From contig NZ_NOYI01000018.1 of NCBI RefSeq assembly GCF_002258785.1, forward strand, positions 99,540 to 163,539: 64,000 bases of DNA. Reading direction: 5' to 3'. Of this stretch, positions 1 to 7,612 are shown piece by piece. Both the position numbers and the translations under genes were made by a program. Below the pieces are notes generated by a model. That model was given only the letters and a program-made list of their open reading frames with translations, was not told the DNA's origin and made no database searches. How positions within the stretch are numbered: position 1 is the stretch's first letter; every line of letters begins with the position of its first letter. The DNA is from Rhodococcus sp. 06-235-1A. GTDB taxonomy: Bacteria; Actinomycetota; Actinomycetes; Mycobacteriales; Mycobacteriaceae.

Positions 1-39
1 ATTCCCAACTCGTGCCGGGACGAAAGGTAGTGTCAAGAG

Positions 40-1749
40 TTGTCTGCGAACGATGTGATATTGCTGAACGAAATGATCGACCAGGACCAAAAACGCCTAG
101 CGCCGGACTCCAGTCGTAGCGACCATGAAACATTTTTCGCCGCCAAACAGTACCTGCGTCACTATAAACCGACTAACGATGACCTACTATCCGGAATAGT
201 CGATGGAAGGCATGATGGTGGGATCGATGCGGCCTACATTTTTGTTAATGCACTTGCTATCACAGATGATGTACCAGTAGCCCCGCTCGGGAGGAATGCG
301 ACACTTGATCTCTTTATATTTCAGGTAAAGAATTCCAGAAGTTTTGGCGAGGATGCGATAAATAAACTTTCCCTGGCACTTCCACAGTTGCTCGACTTCG
401 GACGCGACGAGCAGGCTCTGAGTAGGGGATTTAACCCCAAGGTAATTGAGATAACCCGCCGATTCCTCGCCGTATATCGAGCATTGGAAATGCCCAGCCT
501 CCGGGTGTATATAGTTTTTGTTTCTCTAAAAGCGGACCACGTTCATCCGTCAACGCGAGAAAAGTCCGAGGACCTGGAACGTGCCCTATTCGACTGCTTC
601 CGGGGTTGCGCTCCTTCCATCGACTTTGTCGATGCAGCCGATCTAGCAGACATGGCCCGCGATAAGCCAACAACCACTCGGAATCTTGCACTAGCAGAGA
701 ACCCAATATCGACCGATACAGTCGGTGGTTACATCGCGGTAGTCAAGCTAAAAGCTTACGAGGACTTCATAACCAGCGAGTCCGGTGAGATAGATGCATC
801 ATTGTTTGAGGCAAACGTGAGGGACTATGAGGGTGATACCTCGGTCAACCGGAGCATTCAAGACTCACTAGACAAGGTCGACCACGAGACGGACTTCTGG
901 TGGTTGAACAACGGGGTTACAATTGTGGCAAACCGTGTTCAGCCCGCAAACAAACTTCTCGAACTGGATTCTCCCCAGGTCGTTAATGGGCTTCAGACGT
1001 CAAACGAGATCTACAAGCGTAGTAGGCGTGGCGATACAGAACTGGACCAACGCAGCCTTTTGGTGAAAGTAATTCAAGCCACCAACCCGAAAGTGCGAGA
1101 CCGCATCATTCGCGCAACCAATAGCCAGACTGCGCTGGGCCCAAGCGCCCTCAGATCAACCGACAAGGTTCAAAGGCAGATCGAAGAATACCTAGCGAAA
1201 CAGAATTTATACTACGAAAGAAGAAGAAACTTTTACCAAAATAGAGGAATACCGCTCGCCAGCGTGGTTTCGATTGATCAGATGGGGCAAGCCTTACTAG
1301 CCACATTGGTGCAAATGCCTCACGTGGCACGCGGAAGCCTCTCAAAGATCTTCGAGGAAGACTTATATGATTTGCTTTTCTCGCCGCAACATCCGGTCGC
1401 AATATTTTCGGTTGCAATCAATGTAATTCGTAAATGCCAGGACTTTCTCAAGCATGGACGAGGCCCTGAAACTGACATTGACGATTTCTGCTACCACCTC
1501 GCGATGTTGGCGATGATTGCTCTTACCCGCAGAAACCGACCAAGCACATCCGAGGTCGCAAAGTTGGAAGCAGTAGAAATCACGCACGGCGAACTTTCGA
1601 CACTTATGCGAATTATTGAGTCGGAATACACAAAATTCTCAAGAAATTCGGGCGAGGTGCTCCTCGATCGCGTTGCAAAGAGCGAGGCCGTGACAAAGGC
1701 GCTACTGGAGCGAGGGCGTAAATACCTACTATCGACTTCCACTCGCTGA
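40..1749 (+). CDS. AIPR-family abortive-infection/phage-resistance protein
   Basis: The 569-residue protein carries the conserved blocks of the AIPR family: LFEANVRDYEGDTSVN (about 255-270), WWLNNGVTIV (287-296) and PQVVNGLQTS (312-321). Residues 55-100 look like a PD-(D/E)XK-type nuclease core (G-I-D63, then F-Q95-V-K97), an N-terminal domain often seen in this family. Family knowledge links AIPR proteins to abortive phage defence; the nuclease role here is inferred. The start is a TTG with GAAAGG about 12 bases upstream, and the window edge is only 39 bases away, so an upstream partner may be missing. Codon use is rich in ATA, TTA and AAT, unlike the GC-rich genes after 4 kb, which suggests horizontal transfer. 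Confidence 0.85.
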   Translation: MSANDVILLNEMIDQDQKRLAPDSSRSDHETFFAAKQYLRHYKPTNDDLLSGIVDGRHDGGIDAAYIFVNALAITDDVPVAPLGRNATLDLFIFQVKNSRSFGEDAINKLSLALPQLLDFGRDEQALSRGFNPKVIEITRRFLAVYRALEMPSLRVYIVFVSLKADHVHPSTREKSEDLERALFDCFRGCAPSIDFVDAADLADMARDKPTTTRNLALAENPISTDTVGGYIAVVKLKAYEDFITSESGEIDASLFEANVRDYEGDTSVNRSIQDSLDKVDHETDFWWLNNGVTIVANRVQPANKLLELDSPQVVNGLQTSNEIYKRSRRGDTELDQRSLLVKVIQATNPKVRDRIIRATNSQTALGPSALRSTDKVQRQIEEYLAKQNLYYERRRNFYQNRGIPLASVVSIDQMGQALLATLVQMPHVARGSLSKIFEEDLYDLLFSPQHPVAIFSVAINVIRKCQDFLKHGRGPETDIDDFCYHLAMLAMIALTRRNRPSTSEVAKLEAVEITHGELSTLMRIIESEYTKFSRNSGEVLLDRVAKSEAVTKALLERGRKYLLSTSTR

Positions 1750-1792
1750 GGAAGATTAAGAATTGGTAATTGTGAAGTATTCCTACTCCATG

Positions 1793-1970
1793 CACGGCGG
1801 ATGGTTCGACGACCCGTCCGTTAACAGATCCTCCCGTGTTCATTACGGCGAACTCATAAAGCTTGGCCACCGATATCGGCACCAGACAAACAGTGGCTAG
1901 TATGAGCGCTGGAGCGCCCAACTGGACGGAGCACGGCACGGCCGCTACACCTCGCCCACCCTAGTCCTGA
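1793..1970 (+). pseudogene. Decayed copy of the 3' end of the 3990-4445 gene
   Basis: Read in one frame this stretch gives HGGWFDDPSV, then a stop at 1898-1900, then YERWSAQLDGARHGRYTSPTL. That matches the C-terminal part of the gene at 3990-4445 (HEGWLEDPSV ... QRWSARLNEARHGRYTAPTL). The frame is kept, seven codons are missing, and there is no start. A 15-base block, AGCGCTGGAGCGCCC, is identical in both copies (1905-1919 and 4381-4395). It is a non-functional duplicate lying between the AIPR gene and the DUF262/HEPN pair. Confidence 0.75.
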
Positions 1971-2310
1971 ACAAGGGAGCTAGGGTCCCGCCAATTTCAA
2001 GTGCTTCGATCGGCCTTGTAATACGGATAGAAAATTCTCGGTTCGCGACCGGCCGGATATGGTGATGTCATGGACTGAGATGACCAGGAAGTCTGCACAA
2101 GACGGACGAACGCATAGGGTTCTATATAGCTAGAACAAGGTTCTTGCAACTGAAAGGATACAGTCTGGATCTCAGACAAAATGGGCCGGCGTGCCGTTCG
2201 AGACACAAATATCAATAGATACCCACCTAATTATGGGATACAAACCAACAACGAGCGCGCAACTTAGCTCGCAGTCAAAACCATCGATTACTTTCATAGA
2301 AGGGGTATCA
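1971..2310. other. AT-rich intergenic stretch upstream of DUF262 gene
   Basis: These 340 bases have no convincing gene. They hold an 18-base dyad at 2119-2136 and, at the right end, the purine-rich ribosome binding site AGAAGGGG that serves the GTG at 2311. An open frame extends upstream from that GTG to 2191, but nothing in it looks like conserved protein. Confidence 0.5.
2119..2136. promoter_or_regulatory. Dyad upstream of DUF262-HEPN operon
   Basis: Inverted repeat GTTCTA-TATAGC-TAGAAC with 6-bp arms around an AT-rich centre, in the intergenic DNA before the DUF262 gene. It could be an operator or overlap a -10 element; short arms make this tentative. Confidence 0.3.
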
Positions 2311-3345
2311 GTGGCCACTACGTCAATACTTCAACAATACAAAATTCACGACTTTCTCGGCTGGGACGAGGACCAGACGTTAATAATTAATCGGGATTTT
2401 CAGCGCCGAGAAATATGGGCACCCACCGCGAAAGTCATGCTGATTGACACCATTCTTCGGGGTATGCCGATGCCCAAGATCTATCTGCGCACGAAAATTG
2501 ACCTCACAACAAAAAAGTCTCTCAGAGAGATAGTTGATGGCCAACAGCGAATACGTTCCATTATCGAGTTTGCTGCGGGGGATCTTAGACTGACTAGGCG
2601 CGCCGAAGAGTTCGCCGGATTAATATATGATGACCTTTCAGAAGAGCAACAAGAGGCGTTCTTGACGTATCCAATTGCCGTAGACCAGCTAGTTAATGCC
2701 GATGATACAGACGTTCTTGAGGTATTCGCTCGGTTGAACTCATATACAGTTTCCTTGAGTCCCGCAGAAAAAAGACATGCTAAATTCCAGGGGGAATTCA
2801 AATGGGAGGTAGTTCGCTCTGCGGTGAGATGGCGGGTATTGTGGGATGTATTCGGAGTAATTCAAGGTCGAGACCGATTGAGAATGAAGGACGATGAGTT
2901 AATGGCAGAGATTTATGGAGTCGCAATTGAAGGACTTCAAGATGGAGGCGCTTCGCGCATTGACTCACTATACCAAAAATACGATGATGAGATTCCGAAT
3001 GCCGGTGAAATACGGTCAAAAGTCGATCGAGTCTTAGAACAGATCGTGGATAAATTCGGATCTATAATTCGCGAGACCGAAATTCGGCGGTCGACGCAGT
3101 TTCTTACTTTGTTCGCAGCCATGTCCCGAGTCGACGACCAAAAATCTAGAATTGATGTCGAGTCCGCGCGAAATCGACTTAGAGAATTAGCATCCGCGAT
3201 CGACGAGGGGGTGACATCCGGGAAGTATGCGGGATTTGTTAGTGCGTCAAAGGGATCTACACAAAGGATATCAACCCGCCAAATCAGGGCAGGTGCCTAC
3301 TACTGGGCGATAACCGGACAGGATAGAATTGAAAAATTCGGTTGA
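2311..3345 (+). CDS. DUF262 (GmrS/ParB-like) domain protein
   Basis: A DUF262 protein of 344 residues, with the family hallmarks INRDFQRREIW (26-36) and DGQQR (76-80). DUF262 is the ParB-like nucleotide-handling domain found in GmrSD-type restriction and in many defence cassettes. The frame is open back to a GTG at 2191, but the GTG at 2311 is preferred. It has AGAAGGGG at 2298-2305, about five bases upstream, and gives the usual short N-terminus before YKIHDFLGW. The helical C-terminal half shows no second recognisable nuclease. The stop overlaps or abuts the start of the HEPN gene, so the two are made together. AT-rich codons again mark foreign DNA. Confidence 0.85.
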   Translation: MATTSILQQYKIHDFLGWDEDQTLIINRDFQRREIWAPTAKVMLIDTILRGMPMPKIYLRTKIDLTTKKSLREIVDGQQRIRSIIEFAAGDLRLTRRAEEFAGLIYDDLSEEQQEAFLTYPIAVDQLVNADDTDVLEVFARLNSYTVSLSPAEKRHAKFQGEFKWEVVRSAVRWRVLWDVFGVIQGRDRLRMKDDELMAEIYGVAIEGLQDGGASRIDSLYQKYDDEIPNAGEIRSKVDRVLEQIVDKFGSIIRETEIRRSTQFLTLFAAMSRVDDQKSRIDVESARNRLRELASAIDEGVTSGKYAGFVSASKGSTQRISTRQIRAGAYYWAITGQDRIEKFG

Positions 3346-3347
3346 GT

Positions 3348-3956
3348 ATGCAGGAACTAAGTCAACTAAGCAACAACTTCATAAAGAGAAGCCGAGCTAT
3401 TGATGCAAGATTTATAAGTTTCAATTGGGACCTCACCACCTACGTCCAAGTTGAGATGACCACCTACTGTGCCATCTCGCTTTACTCCGAATGGGAGAAG
3501 TTCATTGAACGGCTAATTTTCTGTTCGGCCGCTCGCCGGCCGTCGACTCGGTCCGGAATAAAGCTACCTTTCGGCCTTTTGGTCGAAAAGCATGGCGACT
3601 ACCAAACCGCCCTAACCTGGGCATGCTCACCAATAAAAAGAAAAAAGCCGGCCACAATATATTGGGGAAATGCCAATAAGTCAATTATGATAGCGAAAAA
3701 CTTGGGGGTGGCAAATCTAGCGGAGATCACATCTAGCCTGGGGTCTGTCGACTCGAAGGCTGAGGAGGTTAGACTCGTACGAAACTTTGTATCTCACCAA
3801 AACCGCGACACATTCAGCAAGTGTTCGTCCGTAGCCGCTATATCTGGTCTCGCCGATCTCCCTGGCTGGTGTGGCCAGATCGTATCTGGCGGGCATACAC
3901 GCTTTTCGTCCTGGTGTAGAAACCTTGAGACGATGTCGGTTGCAGCCACTCGCTAG
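3348..3956 (+). CDS. HEPN-like (MAE_28990-type) nuclease partner of DUF262
   Basis: A small helical protein, 202 residues from the ATG at 3348; a TTG at 3342 overlapping the upstream stop is an alternative start. Its likely active site is an R-x4-H motif, RNFVSH (R145 to H150 in this numbering), within EEVRLVRNFVSHQN, as in HEPN RNases. HEPN proteins of this general type are known to sit next to DUF262 genes. The inference is an RNA-cleaving effector controlled by the ParB-like partner. The last ~38 residues (from AAISGLADLPGW) look unlike the rest and end just before the flanking host-like gene in the same frame. They may be read-through into host DNA at the insertion junction. Confidence 0.7.
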   Translation: MQELSQLSNNFIKRSRAIDARFISFNWDLTTYVQVEMTTYCAISLYSEWEKFIERLIFCSAARRPSTRSGIKLPFGLLVEKHGDYQTALTWACSPIKRKKPATIYWGNANKSIMIAKNLGVANLAEITSSLGSVDSKAEEVRLVRNFVSHQNRDTFSKCSSVAAISGLADLPGWCGQIVSGGHTRFSSWCRNLETMSVAATR

Positions 3957-3989
3957 GTTTCTGCAGAAAGCCATCGGCACCGCAGAGCG

Positions 3990-4445
3990 ATGCGCCGATT
4001 CCCGGACGTCATAAATCCGCACCTCAGCCGCCCCAACGAGAACCCAGTCGCCAAGACTCTCGCTGTCCTCGACAGCTGCGTCCGCAACCGCGCAGTGCCC
4101 GACCATCCGAACTCGACCTGGTCCGGCTGGCCCGATGCCCCCGGCGTCGGAATGTCCCTGATGGCCACGTTCCTGTGGGCGGTGAAGGCATCGGTCTATG
4201 GCGGTCCTGCGCAGCTGATCGACCAATACGCCGTTTGGACACTCATCCACGAAGGATGGCTCGAAGATCCGTCCGTCACTGGCTTCACGCGTCGCCGCTA
4301 CGACCGCTACGTCGAACTCATCACCCACTGGGCGACCGACCTCGGCACCAGCCCCGAGCTCGTCGAAATGTGGCTCGTGCAGCGCTGGAGCGCCCGACTC
4401 AACGAAGCACGACACGGTCGCTACACCGCACCAACGTTGTTCTGA
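3990..4445 (+). CDS. Hypothetical protein, possibly N-terminally truncated
   Basis: A GC-rich 151-residue reading frame of unknown function. It contains a hydrophobic stretch (MSLMATFLWAVKASVYGG) and a charged, tryptophan-rich C-terminus (HEGWLEDPSV, QRWSARLNEARHGRY). No known domain is recognised. A damaged copy of its last ~65 codons sits at 1793-1970, on the other side of the DUF262/HEPN pair. The gene may have been cut at its 5' end when that cassette inserted: the same frame continues upstream past a single TAG at 3954 into the HEPN gene. No clear ribosome binding site precedes the ATG. Confidence 0.5.
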   Translation: MRRFPDVINPHLSRPNENPVAKTLAVLDSCVRNRAVPDHPNSTWSGWPDAPGVGMSLMATFLWAVKASVYGGPAQLIDQYAVWTLIHEGWLEDPSVTGFTRRRYDRYVELITHWATDLGTSPELVEMWLVQRWSARLNEARHGRYTAPTLF

Positions 4446-4503
4446 GCAGCCAGTTCAGAGCAATTCCGTTCAGGTCTTGCGGCGTCGAACAGCCCGGTCT
4501 ATG

Positions 4504-4527
4504 GTTATTCCGGAATTACGGAATAAC
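4504..4527. promoter_or_regulatory. 24-bp operator-like palindrome
   Basis: Perfect inverted repeat GTTATTCCG-GAATTA-CGGAATAAC, 9-bp arms and a 6-base centre that is itself nearly self-complementary, ending 15 bases before the start codon at 4543. Its position, size and symmetry suit a winged-helix repressor; the ArsR-type gene at 5646 in the same operon is the obvious candidate (inference). Confidence 0.65.
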
Positions 4528-4542
4528 GGATGGGAGAACTCG

Positions 4543-5649
4543 ATGCGACGCTCGACCTGGATCTCGGCAGCCTGTGCAGCTGCGCTGTTGGTGGGCGGAT
4601 GCGGCACCAACACGGACGCAACTGCAGCGACCACCACTACCCCGACGCCGGAGAACTGCGCTCCCGTCACGTCCACCGACCTCGCCACCGAGGACGGATG
4701 GATCGGACTGATCGATCAGGCACCCGACACCGTCAGCCTCGTCATCGACGACGGCCGTGGCCGAACCGTCGAACATCGGGCCGACCAAGAGCAGGTACTC
4801 GCATCCGCGATCAAGGTCGTGCATCTCGCCGCCTACGCCCAGGCAGTCGCGAACGGCACCATCGACCCCAACGAGCAAGTGGCCCTCTCGGATTGGGAAC
4901 GCTGGTACGTACCCCGCACCGACGCCAATGCACATCCGAATGCCTTGACCCGATTGGGAATTGCGAACACCGGCACCAACGCAACCGACCCCAATGCCAC
5001 GGTTCGCATCGACGACATGGTCTCGGCCATGATCCAAGAAAGCGACAACTCGGTTCCCGACTACCTCCGCTACCGACTCGGCGATCAGGCCCTCGTCGAC
5101 GCCGCAGCAACCGGAGGTTGGGAGAACTTCGAGCTACCGAGCATGGTGGCCGACATGCTCTCGGTCTTCGATCCCGAAATCGCCGATGCAGATACCTGGG
5201 AGACCGCTCAGAAGTGGGCATTCGAGCCGCAGTTCCGGGCCCAGGCCGAGGCGTCCGTGCAAGTGCCGACCTACGAGGACCAGGTATCCAGGGTCGAGAG
5301 CAGTTTCCGTGGCGGTTCGGCCGAAGAATTGAACGGTATGTATCGCGCCTTCACGGACGGCACTTATGGCAACGCATCCGACACCATTCTGCGCCAACTG
5401 GAATGGCAACCCGCCGGCGACAGCGTCCGCGGTATCGGCTTCAAAGGGGGCAGCCTCCCCGGTGTCCTGACCCAGGGATTCGAGTTGCGCCGCAACGACG
5501 GAACAGTCGCCACGGCCGTGTGGCTCACCGATGGCCTCCCCGCGGACAGATTCGAGCATGCGTATGCAGGAGCCGGCGTACAGCAGCAACTCATCGTGGA
5601 GGCGATGCTCTCGCCCGAGGTTCTCGACCGGATAGCCTGCGTGGTGTGA
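4543..5649 (+). CDS. Class A beta-lactamase-like serine hydrolase lipoprotein
   Basis: A 368-residue predicted lipoprotein: signal peptide with lipobox LVGGC (Cys20), then a Thr/Pro-rich linker. The penicillin-recognising serine-hydrolase motifs are present: SAIK (Ser88, Lys91), SDN (167-169) and KGGS (301-304) in place of KTG. The general-base Glu of the class A omega loop is not obvious, so this may be a DD-peptidase-like or non-classical hydrolase rather than a true beta-lactamase. The ATG at 4543 is chosen because GGGAG lies six bases upstream and it begins a proper signal peptide. It is translationally coupled to the ArsR-type gene (GTGA overlap) and preceded by a palindrome that probably controls both. 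Confidence 0.8.
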   Translation: MRRSTWISAACAAALLVGGCGTNTDATAATTTTPTPENCAPVTSTDLATEDGWIGLIDQAPDTVSLVIDDGRGRTVEHRADQEQVLASAIKVVHLAAYAQAVANGTIDPNEQVALSDWERWYVPRTDANAHPNALTRLGIANTGTNATDPNATVRIDDMVSAMIQESDNSVPDYLRYRLGDQALVDAAATGGWENFELPSMVADMLSVFDPEIADADTWETAQKWAFEPQFRAQAEASVQVPTYEDQVSRVESSFRGGSAEELNGMYRAFTDGTYGNASDTILRQLEWQPAGDSVRGIGFKGGSLPGVLTQGFELRRNDGTVATAVWLTDGLPADRFEHAYAGAGVQQQLIVEAMLSPEVLDRIACVV

Positions 5650-6119
5650 GCGCAGAGTTCGAGTCGAGACTGGCAGAGCTGGAAGCCCGCGTCGCCGAGT
5701 TGGAACGACGCGACGCTCCCGAGCAGCCAGAGGCCAGGGAGACAACAGGAGGCATGATCGCCTATCAAGGCGACGTGCATCTGTACGGCACGGTCCGTTG
5801 GGACATCGGCTACTCCCCCGACGCCATCGTGGAGTTACCCGTTCCGTCGGCATCAGAAGTGCTTGCGGCTCTGGGACATCCGGTGCGGTTGCAAATCGTG
5901 CGGACACTGCTGCGCGGCCCGGCGAACGCTGCGGATCTGCACGCGGCGGTGGGAGTCGGCTCCTCCGGTCAGATCTATCACCACCTCAAGACGCTGAGTT
6001 CGGCGAACATCGTCGAGCAGCAGGGTCGCGGCGACTATCGAATCGCCGCGAAACGCGTCGTGCCAGTGCTTGTTTCGATGCTCGCTGCTGCCGATATCGC
6101 CGGTGACCTGGGAACCTAG
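5646..6119 (+). CDS. ArsR-type winged-helix regulator
   Basis: A 157-residue protein that starts at a GTG overlapping the previous stop by four bases. Residues 4-22 (FESRLAELEARVAELERR) form a short coiled coil. The C-terminal half is an ArsR/HTH_20-like winged helix: ALGHPVRLQIVRTLLRG, then the helix-turn-helix around GSSGQIYHHLKTLSSANIV. No cysteine metal site is visible, so it is not a classic arsenic or metal sensor. It probably binds the palindrome at 4504-4527 and controls the upstream hydrolase, but the signal is unknown. Confidence 0.8.
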   Translation: MSAEFESRLAELEARVAELERRDAPEQPEARETTGGMIAYQGDVHLYGTVRWDIGYSPDAIVELPVPSASEVLAALGHPVRLQIVRTLLRGPANAADLHAAVGVGSSGQIYHHLKTLSSANIVEQQGRGDYRIAAKRVVPVLVSMLAAADIAGDLGT

Positions 6120-6134
6120 GGTCACCGAAACAGG

Positions 6135-6662
6135 TCAGGGAACGACCACCACGCCAACACCGGGGAGAAGGGTGTCGAGGTACGGGGAGCCCCACTGACC
6201 GCCGTTCGAGTAGTCCCGGGTATGCGTCACCGTCACCACGACGGGACCCGAGCCGGTGTTCGCGACCACCTCGAGCGGAAGATCTTCCCGTCCGTAGGGT
6301 CCCTCGGGCGACGGTGTCGGATCGTCCTGCCAGTGCCGAAGGTCGGCGGCACCCGTTGCTCCCGTCGCCAAGTTCCGCCAGCTCAGATTGAGATACCGGT
6401 AGGGATACTGATCGGCGAACGGGGCGATGTTCGCCGCAGAGAAGCGGGCAACACCGGGCTCGTCGCCCACGGTGGCTTTCATCGGAATGGTCTGGAAGAA
6501 GCCACCGGGGACGGCTCCAGGAGCGATCTGGAACCCGGTCACGATCGGCACCTGCAGATTCGTCACCTGCGGGGCCGCAGCAGCCGTGCCCGCTCCGATA
6601 CCGAACACCAAGGGAACAGCGAGTGCCGTCGCTACTACCGCTTGCCGCAATGACTTTCGCAT
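6135..6662 (-). CDS. Secreted protein of unknown function
   Basis: A 175-residue exported protein. It has a Sec signal peptide (MRKSLRQAVVATALAVPLVF, ending in an Ala-rich AXA cleavage site near residue 29). The mature part is about 145 residues, rich in beta-strand-forming stretches (EVVANTGSGPVVVTVTHTR) and ending GVGVVVVP. No lipobox and no recognisable catalytic motif. It is transcribed away from the three lipoprotein genes, and the 260-base gap at 6663-6926 presumably carries both promoters. I do not recognise the family; a small cell-envelope or surface beta-sandwich protein is a guess. Confidence 0.7.
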   Translation of the reverse strand: MRKSLRQAVVATALAVPLVFGIGAGTAAAAPQVTNLQVPIVTGFQIAPGAVPGGFFQTIPMKATVGDEPGVARFSAANIAPFADQYPYRYLNLSWRNLATGATGAADLRHWQDDPTPSPEGPYGREDLPLEVVANTGSGPVVVTVTHTRDYSNGGQWGSPYLDTLLPGVGVVVVP

Positions 6663-6926
6663 ACTGCATGCCTTTCGTCGATGTCACACAACGTGATTCC
6701 AGACAAGAACGAGTCCCACACCAGGCGTCTCAGGTTGAAGCTGAAACATCAACTGGTTCTTGAGTGTTCCGTCGTTTTCACCCTCGCAGGCGAAATGTCC
6801 GATAGTCCAGCCGTATACCGATTCGTGACGCGGTCGTGACACGAAAGACGTTAACAGACCACTCGGACCGTTCGATTTAGTTGCCAAGAGGTGATGCACT
6901 TCGCAGCCACCGGTGAGGACGAACGA

Positions 6927-7598
6927 ATGAGGCAAGTCCGAAACATCGTGGCCATGTGTGCCCTGGTCGCCGCGACCACCCTGGGAACCACCGCGTGTGG
7001 TTCCCAGGAGCCGACCAGCACCGATCCAGCGCCGGTCACCAGCGCAGCGCCCGCTCCGTCAGCCGCCGACTCCCCCGACGTGGGCGGTGGCACCGGAACG
7101 GACGGACCAGCGGTCGAGGCTCCGGAGAACGCGACTCCGGCATCGGAGCTACCCGCCGATGCGGGACCCGCTGCCGTGCCACCCGCCCCGAACCGTGACG
7201 ACGTCAACGTCGACGCACGCGACTTCGAGGTAGACGGTGGCCAGTACTTCTTCCAGTCCCCCAGTGGAAATGTCTTCTGCGCATTCGGTTCGGTCAATGC
7301 ACCAGGAACCATCGTGGGCTGCCAAGTTCGATACTCGGTACCCGGCAACACCGGCCGGGAATGCCTCAATACCGAGAACAACACCTACGGGGTGCAGATC
7401 CGCGAAGGCGGCACCGTCGAACAGATCTGCACCAACCAGGGGATCTTCTTCGGCGGAAATCCCGGTCCCCGAGTTCTCGAATACGGCCAGGTCATCGGAG
7501 TGACGGGCAACTTCTGCCGGTCCACCGAAGCCGGCATCACCTGCTACGACGGCGACAGAGGCTTCATGATCTCCCGCGACGTCAACATTGCTTTCTGA
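6927..7598 (+). CDS. Lipoprotein, first of three tandem paralogues
   Basis: A 223-residue lipoprotein with lipobox LGTTAC and a long Pro/Ala/Thr-rich linker. The C-terminal cysteine-rich domain begins FFQSPSGNVFCAF and includes VGCQV, TVEQICTNQG and GNFCRSTEAGITCYDGD. The SPSGN(V/I)(F/Y)C signature and spaced cysteines are shared with the next two genes. It is the most diverged of the three. The ATG at 6927 (not the one at 6891) is chosen because it gives an intact signal peptide and has GAGGACG just upstream. Function unknown; the domain is common in secreted proteins of mycolata (general knowledge). Confidence 0.75.
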   Translation: MRQVRNIVAMCALVAATTLGTTACGSQEPTSTDPAPVTSAAPAPSAADSPDVGGGTGTDGPAVEAPENATPASELPADAGPAAVPPAPNRDDVNVDARDFEVDGGQYFFQSPSGNVFCAFGSVNAPGTIVGCQVRYSVPGNTGRECLNTENNTYGVQIREGGTVEQICTNQGIFFGGNPGPRVLEYGQVIGVTGNFCRSTEAGITCYDGDRGFMISRDVNIAF

Positions 7599-7612
7599 TG
7601 AAGGAGCTCCGA

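Noticed and set aside
3717..4415. 232-residue minus-strand frame across the HEPN/host junction
   Set aside because: Crosses two genes on the other strand, with low-complexity composition; no domain.
4530..5645. Long open frame overlapping the lactamase-like gene in another frame
   Set aside because: It is Arg/Pro-rich shadow sequence; only its end from GTG 5646 is a real gene (ArsR-type).
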